From NCBI GenBank assembly GCA_003255025.1, contig QANY01008723.1:744001-808000 (forward strand): a DNA stretch of 64,000 nt, given 5' to 3'. Positions within the stretch are counted from its first letter, which is position 1. The number at the start of each line of letters is the position of its first letter. The position numbers and the translations under genes are program-made. Shown here one piece after another: positions 12,868-23,729 of the stretch. Below the pieces are notes generated by a model. That model saw only the letters and a list, made by a program, of their open reading frames with translations, was not told where the DNA came from and searched no databases. Source of the DNA: Datisca glomerata (taxonomy: Eukaryota; Streptophyta; Magnoliopsida; Cucurbitales; Datiscaceae).

Positions 12868-13942
12868 TAGGGGTGAAAAAATTATTACCGAACCGAACTG
12901 AAAACGGTCGGTTCTGTCGGTTATATAAGTCACCACAGTTTGGTTCGATTCAGTATTTTCACCGAACCGCAAGTTCGGTTCGGTTTGAAAAATCACATGA
13001 TTTCAAACCGAACCAAACTGAATTATAAATAAAAACCACTGCCTCCATCCCTCTCTTTGTATTCTCTCTCTCCTTCCATCTCTTTTATTTGCGTACTCTC
13101 TCTCCCTCTCTCTTCTCTTCATAGAAACCCAAAGAAAGCTTTCCTCAGCCACTCCACCATCTGCTTCCTTCTCTTTTCTGCTCTTACAATCACCTTCTTT
13201 CTCCCTCACTCGCAGACGTCTTCCCTCTCACTATGGCTTCTCTCTACTAGCAGTGCTCTTCTCTCTCGCTATGGAGTACAATGACTCTCTCTCTCAGTGA
13301 TTGTCTTTCTCTCACAGTGGGGTTCTTTCCCTTGCCACTCGTTCAAGCTACCACAATCGACCATATCTGAGTAGAACATAGTAGAACTGAGCAGATTTGA
13401 AGGTTACAAAATGCTATTATCTCTAAGTTTTACTGATTCTGTTTAGATTTGGTTAAATGTTCTATAAAATTTATAGATCTGAAATATTTGCAGATCTGAA
13501 ATATTACAGTTTAAGTGTATTTGTGATATAAATGATGGTCGGTAACGGTTTGTGTTTTGAAGAATTTTAGGGCTTTAATATCACTTATTCAGTCTTCATT
13601 TTTTTAGTTTTGGAGATTATAGGGTTCTTATTTTACTGATTTTGGTTTGATGTTTCTAATTCTATAACCCTTATGTTTTGAGTTAGGGTTTTAGTCTAAT
13701 GGTTTATGTTCTGGAAAATTTGTATACTAGTTGTAATGGAATTTTAGTTTTAGAGAAATACAGTTTAATGGATTTTTTTTGTAACTTAACCGAACCGTTA
13801 AATCTACTCGAAACTTTCGGTTCGGTTCGATTCATGTATGCTTCACGACTCTGTTTGATTTGTTGAATAAGTGAACCGAAGCTTTCGGTCGGGTTCGATT
13901 TTCTCTTAAATAACCTACCGAACCAAAGCGTAAACACTCCTA
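12868..13942. mobile_element. Non-autonomous hAT element 1 (nested in integrase)
   Basis: The ends read TAGGGGTG (12868-12875) and CACTCCTA (13935-13942). They are imperfect inverted repeats of the canonical hAT type (YAGGGGTG), with an 8-bp target duplication outside. Removing the 1,075 bp rejoins the interrupted integrase reading (YDGQF before, HFEGM after), which proves insertion into the gypsy element. Subterminal zones at both ends are full of accgaacc/ggttcggt motifs, as expected for transposase-binding sites. The middle holds a CT-rich stretch (13040-13330). No hAT transposase is seen, so it depends on a partner elsewhere. Confidence 0.8.
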
Positions 13943-13950
13943 AAATTGAC
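13943..13950. repeat. 8-bp target-site duplication, right
   Basis: aaattgac, partner of 12860-12867. Confidence 0.6.
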
Positions 13951-14583
13951 CATCATATGATGCTGAATTGAAATGTTGCATAATACTTTTGGATCTCTTC
14001 CTCTAGCAAACATTTTCTGAAAATTTGATCTGAGCACTGTTTGTAAAAGTAGGGTTCATCTCAGTAGAATATCTTAACTTGACGAAAGAATTTCTTCACT
14101 TTCTATGAGCTCATTCCTAGGGGTGGCACTCCACTAACTAAGTAGTTAGCCAGCTCAGCATACCAGAGAGTAGTAGCTTGATTCACTACCAATAACTACT
14201 CAATTAGGAAGGTTTCTTTTATGGCTTGCTCTGCTAGTGCTTCATTCTGTGGTACCAGTCTCGACAAATTGTCAGCTACTTGATTCTGAGTACCCTTCCT
14301 ATCTATGATCTCAAGATTAAATTCTTGTAAGAGTAAAATCCATTTGATTAACCTTGGCTTGGTATGTTTCTTGGAGATCAAATCCTTTTGTGCCCAACAA
14401 ATATGCTCTAAACTTATCAAATGCAAGCACCACACCCAAAAGCTCCTCTATTGTAGTGTAATTTAGATGAGCATCTATGAGTGTTTTGTTAGCATAGTAT
14501 ATAGAATGAAATATTTTCCTTTTCTTTAACCAAGGATAACTCCCACACCATGGTCACTTGCATTACACATCACCTCAAAATGT
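13951..14583 (-). pseudogene. Ty3/gypsy RNase H end and integrase N-terminus
   Basis: Read on the minus strand from 14583: CDASDHGVG-like RT/RNase H start (with frame shifts), a tether with the YASKTL motif region near 14490, then KPRLIKWILLLQEFNLEIID and VADNLSRL (14360-14230), the usual end of RNase H in this clade. It continues into the integrase N-terminus (DEPYFYKQCSDQIFRKC, 14060-14010). Homology stops abruptly at 14583, so RT, protease and gag are missing and the element is 5'-truncated. Stops and shifts make it non-functional. Confidence 0.8.
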
Positions 14584-14787
14584 AGTTTAGATGTTTTCGC
14601 ATAATATTTATTTTTTATTCCCTACACAAATCATGTGTTATTATTTTATTATTTTGTTTAACACTTTGCACATGAATGTGCATGATGAAAACAAAAGGGT
14701 TTTGGTTTCTAAATACTATAGAGGCTAGAAAATTGAAGGTCTTTTTTTGAAAAAAAGATGGTGAATCGAAGGATATATGTGCTTGGA

Positions 14788-14790
<3 letters not shown>
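14584..14790. other. Unassigned AT-rich sequence
   Basis: No homology recognised. It marks the break point of the truncated gypsy element. Confidence 0.3.

Positions 14791-14844
<54 letters not shown>
14791..14844. repeat. (AAT)18 microsatellite
   Basis: An uninterrupted run of 18 AAT triplets. Confidence 0.95.
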
Positions 14845-14846
<2 letters not shown>

Positions 14847-15455
14847 AATAATTATTTGGCAGGATGGAAGAAGAAAATAGTAAGGAAAATAAAAATCTCA
14901 AGCTCAATTTTATTTTTGGGTTATTAGTTTTGTTATACTCAAAATTTATAAATTCAAAACTCATATTATGAGATCTTTAAATAAAGAATATTTTTTTAGA
15001 GAACCGGGAAACTTCATAATAATAAACTAAAAACAATAATAAATTATAATAAACTGCTTTAGGAACTTGGGCCCTCTCAGCTCTCCTTTTGTAGTCAGGC
15101 CCAGAGTCATCCCCACCTACATGAGTTTTCCACAGTTATCAGGTACTCTTAACAATTAGCTGGCATCACAATTTCCTCACTTCCGTTCAAATGCATGCAT
15201 CCCGTGTAGGGACCCCACGTAAAGATATCAAAGTAAACATCTTTAATTGGAAACATAAAAACCATCTTTAACCGGAATGAATGGATTATTTGTAATTCCA
15301 TATTTACAATATAGACATGATGATCAGTTGGATCTTTGATTAATTAATATTTTTTTTTGATTGACCTCTTATTTGCTTTAATACATAGGAGGTCAGATTT
15401 AAATTGTTCAATTATTTCAGTGTAATTTTTGACCTACCAATAAAAAGAATGGAAT
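14845..15455. other. Unassigned spacer
   Basis: AT-rich sequence with no gene, element end or repeat that I can support. Confidence 0.3.
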
Positions 15456-15529
15456 CACGCTCTGTAGGATTTGAACCTACGACATCGGGTTTTGGAGACC
15501 CACGTTCTACCGAACTGAACTAAGAGCGC
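15456..15529 (-). tRNA. trnW-CCA: Plastid-type tRNA-Trp(CCA) gene in nuclear DNA
   Basis: The minus strand folds as a complete 74-nt tRNA. The acceptor arms are GCGCTCT and AGAGCGT, the D-arm is around AGTTCAGTTCGGT, the anticodon loop is CTCCAAA with CCA, and the T-arm is GTAGGTTCAAATCCTAC. It matches the plastid trnW rather than a nuclear tRNA-Trp; the same plastid gene is also common in plant mitochondrial genomes. It lies among transposons, so it is most simply an organelle-to-nucleus transfer. Intact arms and loops suggest a fairly recent arrival. Whether nuclear RNA polymerase III reads it is unknown; the T-loop carries GGTTCAAATCC, a B-box-like sequence. Confidence 0.9.
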
Positions 15530-15795
15530 TTTATTATCAAAGTGAAATCCCCTAGTATACGAAAGAGTGAAAAAGTGCTTTCGTTGTTGTGGAATAAGAA
15601 ACCTTCATATTTTAATGCATGTATTTAATTTATTCGGAGCTATTAGAGCGGGATCCACTTTTTGGGGAATATGAGTCGACGCAATAACAAGAATATTTCT
15701 AACTGGAAAAACTTTACAATGCCGGTAGCTTTCCGCCATTGATACTTGGTCAGTGATTTTTAGATTACTTTTAGAGTAATCTGGGACAATTTTTT
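15530..15795. other. Possible organelle-derived flank
   Basis: This stretch has a less biased base composition than its neighbours and directly adjoins trnW. It may be part of the same transferred organelle fragment, but I could not identify a plastid or mitochondrial gene in it. Confidence 0.3.
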
Positions 15796-15797
15796 TT

Positions 15798-16872
15798 CCA
15801 CCAAATACGTAGTGAGATTCATCAAATACGTAGTGAGGTTCACCAATTACGTATTGAGGTTCATCAATTACGTAACGGTGTTCACCAAATATGTATAAAT
15901 TAGTAATTCATGAAGAGGTTTACCAAATACGCAGTGATGTTCACCAATTACGTACTGATGTTCATCAATTACGTAGTGGGGTTCACCAAATACGTACAAT
16001 TAATAATTCTTGGAAGGGTTCACAGAATGCTTAGTGAGGTTCACCAATTACATATTGAGATTCACCAAATACGTATCATGACCACCAAATACGTATCATG
16101 ATTCATCAATTACGTACTGAGGTTCACCAATTACATAGTGGGATTCACAAAATATGTACAAATTGATAATTCTTGGAGATGTTCACCAAGTACGCACTGA
16201 GCTTCATCAATTACGTATTGTGGTTCACCAATTATGTAGTGAGGTACACCAAAAATGTACAAATTAATAATTCTTGGAGGGGTTCATCGAATACATATTG
16301 TGGTTCACCAATTACGTATGAGGTTCACCAATTACGTAGTGAGGTTCATCAAATATGTACAAATTGATAATTTTTGGAGGAGTTTATCAAATACGTATTG
16401 GAGTTCACCCATTACGTATCGGAGTTCACTAATTACGTAACGAGGTTCACCAAATATATATAAATTAATAATTCTTAGAGGGTTCACTAAATACGTACTG
16501 GGTTCACCAATTACGTAGTAGGGTTCACCAAATATGTACAAATTTTTGAAGGGGTTCACCAAATACATACTGAGGTTCACCAATTACGTAGTGGGGTTCA
16601 CCAAATACGTACAAATTAATAATTCTTGGAGGGGTTCATCAAATACATACTGGGGTTCACCAATTACGTAGTAGGGTTCATCAAATACATACAAATTAAT
16701 AATTCTTGGAGGGGTTCATCAAATACGAACTGGAGTTCACCAATTACGTACTGAGGCTCACTAATTACGTAGTGGGGTTCACCAAATACGTACAAATTAA
16801 TAATTCTTGGAGGGGTTCAGCAAATACGTACTAGAATTTACCAATTACGTAATGGGGTTCACTAATTACATA
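15798..16872. repeat. TACGTA minisatellite with higher-order structure
   Basis: Monomers of about 20-21 bp (ggttcaccaattacgtagtg and variants, including caaatacgta) are tandemly repeated for more than 1 kb. Every few monomers an oddly shaped one (caaattaataattcttggag) appears, near 15905, 16003, 16166, 16268, 16365, 16466, 16538, 16618, 16697 and 16800. This gives higher-order units of about 80, 100 or 160 bp. Nearly every monomer carries the palindrome TACGTA. Short reading frames (FTNYVV.FTKYVQ) are translations of the repeat and not genes. Confidence 0.9.
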
Positions 16873-17319
16873 AAGCCTAATCGTCGTACCTAATAGATGA
16901 ATCACTTAATTTTATCCCATAAACGTCATCCTGAAGGTGCTAACTGCATCATCAAAGCCAAGCACTAGTTTTATGCCTATAATTGCCTGTTTTATTCTCC
17001 AAACACCATGTATAAATAAGTGATCGCCAGTCTCCCTCCCAATCGCCAGTTTTTTTGGGCCTAATCGTCATTTTTCACAATCAAACTTAAAATTGATATT
17101 TTTATAATTATTTGCCGTACACCGAGAAATCACTGATAAAAATAGAAAAAACTCGTTATTTCAATGAAAACATCCATGATACTCACTTCTTATGTGAAAT
17201 TAGATTGAATTAATTAAGGATTCTCGAAATAATTGAACACTTAATCATGAACTCGATAAATATTGTCATTGATAATGATGTTGTACTTTTGTGACAAGTA
17301 TCAAGCGAGACGGATTTTT
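16873..17319. other. Unassigned AT-rich sequence
   Basis: It contains a small duplication (atcgccagt at about 17022 and 17041). No gene is seen. Confidence 0.3.
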
Positions 17320-18720
17320 ATCAAATATAATTATAGGTTGTGATGTTATGATGATCGATAAATCTTATTTATCGGTTTGATGAACACGTATAACCCTCAA
17401 GGTCGGATTTTACCTTTAAATCGAACATTATACGCTAAAAGTTTGAAATGAAATATTAAAATTTGAAAGTTTAACCTTTTATTTTATAAATCATAACCCT
17501 ATAAATTTTAGAAAATAACCTACTTACGTTTTAATTTATAAGCATATAAATATATTTTGTTACAAATGGTCAATCTATTCAATTGGATTCTACGAAGAGT
17601 AGATTCACCCCTTATGTTATGGCTCATCTCGCGCTTACAAATCATCAATCTATCCAAACATTTTAAACTTCTAAATTTATTTTTATTTATCCATCCAAGT
17701 TTTAAGCATAATAGAGAGTATTGGGACTAAACACCTGTGTGTCTGGCGTTTGGGGCCGAAACGCGACCAGCAGGCCTCAAACGCCAGTCATGGTAGCCGA
17801 TTCGCTAGTCATGACTTGCGTTTGGGGCCCGTCAGACACATTTAGGCCTCAAACGCCATAGTAATAGGCATTTGGCCCGTGTCCCATGTCCCAGTGACGC
17901 GGGCCAAACGTCTGTGTGACTGGTGTTTGAGACTCAAATGCGACCAGTAGTCCCAAAATGCCAGTTTTGAATAGAGACTCGCCATGTAGTCATGGCGTTT
18001 AGGTCCCCATTATGGCGTTTGGCCCTAGTGTGGCGTTTGGGCTTTCAAGTCCTTAATACCGGCAGTTTTAATATCTATTTCGGTTGTTTTAGTGTCTATT
18101 ACAGCAATTGTAGTATTTATTGTGACGGTTTTAGTGTCTTTAGCGGGAGTTTTAGTGTCATGTACTTAGTTATTTTCACGCCGTGGCCCTTTCGCAACTT
18201 AATCATTTAAAACACTTGGTCATTTCACCATAAATAATTATAGTTCGTGATGTTATGATAGTCTGTAAATTGTATTTATCAGTTTGACGAACACCTATAA
18301 CCCCAATATCATATTCTACTGTTAAATCGAACTTATTCGCTAAAAGTTTGAAATTAAATATTGAAATTTGAAATTTAATCTTTTATTTTATAATTATAAC
18401 CGCATAAAATTTTAAAAATCACCCCCTTTATTTATTAGTTTATAACCCTATAAATATATTTTTAAATCTAACCTTATTTTGTTATCAAAATTAATCTCAA
18501 AATTAAAAACCCCTATTCCCGTGTGACTTGGGCACATGCCAAACGCCGGTAAGTATGGCGTTTATGGCCCAAAAATGACCAGGAGGGCCCCAAACGCCAT
18601 ATGTATATGGCGAATCATATGATTATGTTGAATCGCCCTATCATACGGTGAATCGCCATTGATCTACGACGTTTAGGGCCTTCCATGACATGGGCCAAAC
18701 GTCTGTAACTAAGTGCTATA
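17320..18720. repeat. Duplicated block with GGCGTTTG palindromes
   Basis: A segment at 17322-17530 (from tataattatag, through gatgttatgat, to the aatcgaacatta and cgctaaaagtttgaaat phrases) recurs diverged at 18232-18430, about 910 bp away. Between and after these copies lie GC-rich blocks built on tggcgtttggggcc and its complement. Related blocks begin near 17730, 17907 and 18535. The first forms an inverted repeat: 17744-17757 pairs with 17773-17786 (13 of 14 bases), leaving a 15-base loop. GC-rich blocks alternate with AT-rich ones. Confidence 0.7.
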
Positions 18721-19490
18721 AAGGTAACACACTTAAATATTTTCATATATCACTTATTTTCTCACATTTTATACATTTAGTCATTTTCACGCTTGATCAT
18801 TTTCATGGACTTAGCTACATTCACACACTTGGTTATTTTCACACATTTTCATAAACTTAACAATTTTCTTAATTTTTAACTTGTAAAATTAATTTGTCAT
18901 TTTTATACACTTAGCAATTTCACACACTTGGTCATTTTCTTACACTTAGACATTTCATGTACTTGGTCATTCTTATGTATGTAGTCGTTTTCACAAATTT
19001 AGATGTTTTTATGTACTTGGCCATTTTCACAAACTTAACCATTGTAATGTACTCTACCATTTTCACTCACTTAATCACTTTGATATACTTAATAATTTTA
19101 CACTTAGTCTTTTTCACACACTTAACCATTTTTACACAATTTGTATTTTTATACACTACACTTAGCCAAAATAAAAAGATTCTCATTTAGGAAAAAAAAC
19201 ATCTCATTCATTAGTATTTACGCATTTGCACATATATAGCCATTTTTACAACTTAGCCACATATAATTAGCAATTTTGACATAACTATTTCGCACATTTA
19301 GTCATTTTTATATGTTAGCCATTTTCATACATTTAGTCATTTTAATGTAATCTGTCATTTCCATACTTTAATATTTCCATATACTTGGTCATTTTCACCC
19401 ACTAAGTTAGTTTCATATACTTAATAGTTTTCACACACTTTATCATTTTCATACACTTAGTCATTTCACTTACTAATCTCATATGTAAAT
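18721..19490. repeat. Degenerate 18-22 bp array (CATTTTCACACACTTAG type)
   Basis: Loose tandem copies of acttagtcattttcacac run through the stretch, with drifting spacing (about 18-22 bp) and many substitutions. Adjoining stretches back to about 18160 carry a few copies. No coding sequence. Confidence 0.75.
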
Positions 19491-20554
19491 CTTTATGAAC
19501 TCATAAACTCGTAAGCACATTAAAAAATTTCATTCAGATTCTCTTTTAAAGAAGCATATCATTCTTTAGTATCGTTACAAAATATTTTTTTTGTTACAAT
19601 CCCTTCTAAACATTATAAAAATACACTTCAAACCCACTTCAATATATAACTACACAAATATTACAGCTTAAGTAGCATAACATGATGCGAATCTCGATAC
19701 TTTTTAATGACTACTTTAGCTGCACCGTTTTACCCTCATTATCAAGTTGCACTCTTCGTAAAGGTTCTTCCATTTCTTAGAAGTTCTTCCATTCCTTCGA
19801 GTTCTCTTCAGGGACTTCATCGTCAAAACAAGTAAGTTTCTTTAAAAAAATCAAAGATTTTCTACACTCAATAAAGATGCTAATAAAGAGTTACATGGAT
19901 TGTTCAAAGGAAATAAATAACATAATGAATGAACTGTAGCTCACAACATTTAACATTATATTTATCAATACCGTAGAGGACAACAGCATGCAAGCATTAC
20001 CAAATTACCACCACTTTGCAATGGACTATACTCTCATGTCTAATTCAGAGCAAGTCAACCAAATAAACCAACCTATACTTTTGATAAGCCAAGATTGCTG
20101 CTAATATTCATATGTTATGGTTAGCTTATCCCCTTTTGAGTTGAACCCACATAAAACAGTGATATTTGTTTCAAATTTAAAAGTTGAGCCTATATCGCTT
20201 AACATTGCATTATGTATATAGGTTTTTTTAGAGCCAAGTTACCAAATGATTTGTAGCCATTAGTTCATAATTGAATCCATCTACCACCAGAGTACAATGG
20301 CTCTACACTTCTAAGTTCTATTAGACCATAAACCAAATACAATAACAACATCAAACATCAAATAGTGATTAGTGATTTCCCATTATTATCCACTTAATAC
20401 AAGATTATATCTTTTGACAAAAAAAATAACGAGATTATATCGTATAACTTCTTTCCTTTAGGTGAACTGAGCTAGAATGCTTAATCTTTTTCCTAATTGA
20501 AACAAAATTACTATATGCTAAAAATAAAATAGTAAATGGAAATCCAAGAGCATA
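19491..20554. other. Unassigned AT-rich sequence
   Basis: No gene or element end recognised. The right end adjoins the TIC20-like exon and may hold its former 3' untranslated region. Confidence 0.3.
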
Positions 20555-20817
20555 TCAAAGAACCTGCCTATCAGCGACTTCTACAACAATCGGCAGTCTG
20601 GGAACCTGACTAAACAAGAAAGAAGAAGATCCATAAATCAAACATACCAATAAATACAAAAACACAGTACTGTCTAAGCTCATCAACAAATCCAAACCAA
20701 ACCCTTCTCTTGGATTAAATGTCCTCTCAAAGAGATTAGGCATCAACAACACATCAAGCACAATAACTTGCATGGTATTGAATCTCATGTATCTACTGAA
20801 ACTAGGATTTCTCATAA
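20555..20817 (-). pseudogene. TIC20-like terminal exon (isolated)
   Basis: From 20817 the minus strand encodes about 87 residues without a stop: MRNPSFSRYMRFNTMQ, VIVLDVLL, RTFNPREGFGLDLLMSLDST, VPRLPIV and a final ADRQVL before the stop. These are hallmarks of the C-terminal membrane region of TIC20-family proteins (chloroplast inner-envelope import channel), closest in feel to the TIC20-II type. The homology starts right after ctttaccctatag, a good intron acceptor, so this looks like one terminal exon. I could find no upstream TIC20 exons on the minus strand up to 22540. One residue seems missing around DVLLMPNLFERT. It is probably a displaced or captured exon rather than a working gene, although the frame is open. 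Confidence 0.7.
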
Positions 20818-20907
20818 CTATAGGGTAAAGGGTTAAAAACATTAAAACCGATTCTAGGCTTGAGATGAATTTTTGTAGAGATAGATTTAAAAAATGAAGT
20901 AACGCCA

Positions 20908-21982
20908 TTCATAATATTAAAATATCTAAGATTAAAAGAAAAATAACAGGGGAACAATTCTAAGCAAAGAAATGGTTGATAATTACAAGGGAAAATAAGA
21001 GAAAATGAGCTTTGCTTCTTTACTTTAAAGAGAAAACAGAAAAAAATAAGGAAGAGAGAGAGAAAGAGAATAAAAGGTGACTGTTCTTTGAGTATAAGCT
21101 CTCTCCGTTTACCCTGAACAAATAATGAAAAGTAAAAATGTCAGAACCCCACAATCATCGACTGCACCCCCTAGCCACATAAGACTAGAATTGATTCACC
21201 ATAATTGATTCTCCAGATTAGTCTGAGAGAGATTTGTTCTTAACACAATCGATTCTCTAGTAACATTTATTTACACAAAACATAAAAACTTCAGATTTTG
21301 CATTTTGAATCAGAATTTTTTTGAAGAAATAACTTACAATTTCAGATTTTTTTTATTCTTAGATTTTACCTATGACCTTAAGAAATTTCTGAAATTTCTC
21401 CTAGATGAGCTTCATGTGGGAGCTTCTGCTTTGAACTTTATGGGTGGACTTCTGAGACTACTGATAATCGTCCAAAATCAACTCAAACTTGAAGAAATTA
21501 ATCGTTCGCGTGCCATAGCTTTCGATCATTCGTAAAGGGAGAAATAGATTTAGTCCAAAGAATGTTGCATACTAAAATTAGTGAAAAATAGGGCACTGAG
21601 AGAGATTGAAAGAATAGGAGCGTACATTTCTCGTGCCCTAGCTTCTGGTGGTTCACGAAGGGAGAAACACAATTCGTTCAGGTCTTCAAAAAATAGACGG
21701 AAACAGACTTTGAAAAATAAGGAGAGAGGCTTTGCTCGACAAGCCTCCTGGTTTCTCACTATCGAACATGAAAACCCAAAAAAGAGAGAATTTTTCTTGT
21801 AAGGAACATAAATGTCAGAGGGAGTAACTAAGAGAGAGTGGATGATGCTTACACATACACAGAGAGAGAGAGTGAAAGAGAGATAGAGAGAGGAGAGCTC
21901 GGACCACAAAGAGATAAGGGCAAAGACTAGAGCCTTCAATCTTCTTGCTAGATGGTGGTGGTTGTCTAGGTGAACCAGTTTT
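20908..21982. other. Unassigned, with AG-rich and repeat-poor sequence
   Basis: Contains short AG-rich runs (about 21050-21070 and 21855-21895) and short open frames of no recognisable family. It may be the upstream part of whatever segment brought in the TIC20 exon. Confidence 0.25.
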
Positions 21983-22117
21983 TTATGGAGCCAGAGTCCT
22001 CGATGTGGGAGGTGCGACTGGAGTCGATGAAGGTACAACAAAAGGAGAAATCACTGATAGTAGAGTCACCGGTGGAGGAGCTACTTGAGGAGTAGGAAAA
22101 TCACCGGCTCTGTTCAT
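21983..22117 (-). CDS. Unrecognised Pro/Ser-rich short reading frame
   Basis: A 44-codon minus-strand frame starts MNRAGDFPTPQVAPPPVTLL and ends with a Ser/Thr/Pro-rich segment (SSTPVAPPTSRTLAP) before TAA. After the stop the same frame goes on as KTGSPRQPPPSSKKIEG. The composition looks like a Pro-rich N-terminus of a real protein with one premature stop, so this may be a captured or decayed exon. I do not recognise the family. It could be a chance frame. Confidence 0.25.
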   Translation of the reverse strand: MNRAGDFPTPQVAPPPVTLLSVISPFVVPSSTPVAPPTSRTLAP

Positions 22118-22542
22118 GTGCCCTAGATTTGAAGTTGAATGAAAGAAAAGAGGAAATGAAAAAGGGATAAGTAGAAGAAGCAGATTGAGTCCTATTTAGC
22201 TGGTTACAAAGGAAATAAAATGTGAAAGTCATCTAATGGCTGGGATTATCCTGGCTAGATCTAACGGCCAGGATTAATCCCAGCATCAATGCCAGGAAAA
22301 ATTTTCTAGCATTGTAAAATACCCTTTTAATTGTTCGAGTGGAGAAAATTACCTGGATGGCAGGTGTGGATGGCATGTGTACATGATGGTTGACCATTGT
22401 GATTTTGAGTTGTCACGGTGACAGATGCTCGCTCCTATGCACTACTGTCAATTGTCATCCTTGATTCTTTAACATGATTGTCTGATTTGCGACAGCGGTT
22501 GACTTACGTAATTATATTTCATATTATATACAATTTCGATGT

Positions 22543-22545
22543 ATT
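22543..22545. repeat. Possible 3-bp target duplication (att; ctt at the other end)
   Basis: CACTA elements make 3-bp duplications. Here 2 of 3 bases match with 29895-29897, which fits an old insertion. Confidence 0.4.
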
Positions 22546-23729
22546 CACTATAATAAAAATGGCATTCTACAATAAGCAAATATCTCCGTAAAAAGTAATC
22601 CATAGGGATCATGCGATGCCTGTGACAACCCCTCATATTAAAAGTCCTCATTTTTCACGAGGCGCAACGACTCCTGTGAAATTCCCTATGACATCTCACT
22701 TTTTACAGGATTTTTGGTCTTATGTAGAACGTTGTTTAATGAGGTTTTACGACTCCTATTACTTTTATTCAAAAGGTGTTTATGATTCTCGTGAATTAAT
22801 ATTCACAGTTATTTTTGTATCCTATTAAATCAAATACCATAAGATTTTTTGAATCTCATTGATATAGTTTTTTGTTATAAATTATGCCTCTTACAAAGGT
22901 ATTTTCTTGGCATTTTATAAATGTTATTTTTTTACAATCAATTTATATGCACCTGTTTACGTACCTATTTAATCATTCAAAATTAATACATTACTAGGCT
23001 AAAAGACATTCAAACATCATTTTCTTTTCACAAAATATTATCCATAAGTACCATCCATAATTATCATCTAAACGTATTAGTAATTAATCTACTAATACAA
23101 TGTACTATTTAAAAAACAAAAAACATCTAAAAGTTTTGACAGACGCAACAAAATAACTTCAAAGTTTCATTGCTACTCTTCAAAATTTGATGTCGTGTTG
23201 AAAACCTTTAAGAGATTGTAGGTCCTGCATTTTAAAGAATAAGATAGTAAGTTTAAGATAATTTCACATTGTTCACATCACCATTTTATGCTTTGAGAAA
23301 ATAACACTAGTTATTATTCATTATGATAACAAATCAAATAACTTGCATCAAACATATAACCTTGAACAATTCAATCTCGGACAACACCCTCCATTCTGCT
23401 GCATAATTATAGCAGTATTTCTTCCCATCAACAATTTTGCCTACTGCCCATCAACAATTTTTCCTACTGCTACATACATGTTGAGGAAAATCACGCAAAG
23501 GTAAAAGAAGCACATCATTTACCAACGTGTCTATGTTATTCTCAAAACAATATAAACATACCATCTAGCACATAAAATTCAGCTAAAACACCAAAGTCTT
23601 AACAAAAAACAGAGCCATTTTATGTTCTGAATACCTCAAGCTTAATAAAAAACAACAATAACCAAAAACTAGTCTAATAATCTAACCATCTAAATGTCAA
23701 AAGCATAATATGGCATTCTACAACATTGA

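Noticed and set aside
13057..13284. Possible small secreted protein with Ser/Leu-rich frame
   Set aside because: It lies in the CT-rich middle of hAT element 1, with no homologue and no promoter evidence.
15910..16583. Frames with FTNYVV/FTKYVQ repeats
   Set aside because: Translation of the 20-21 bp minisatellite; the frames change with each spacer monomer.
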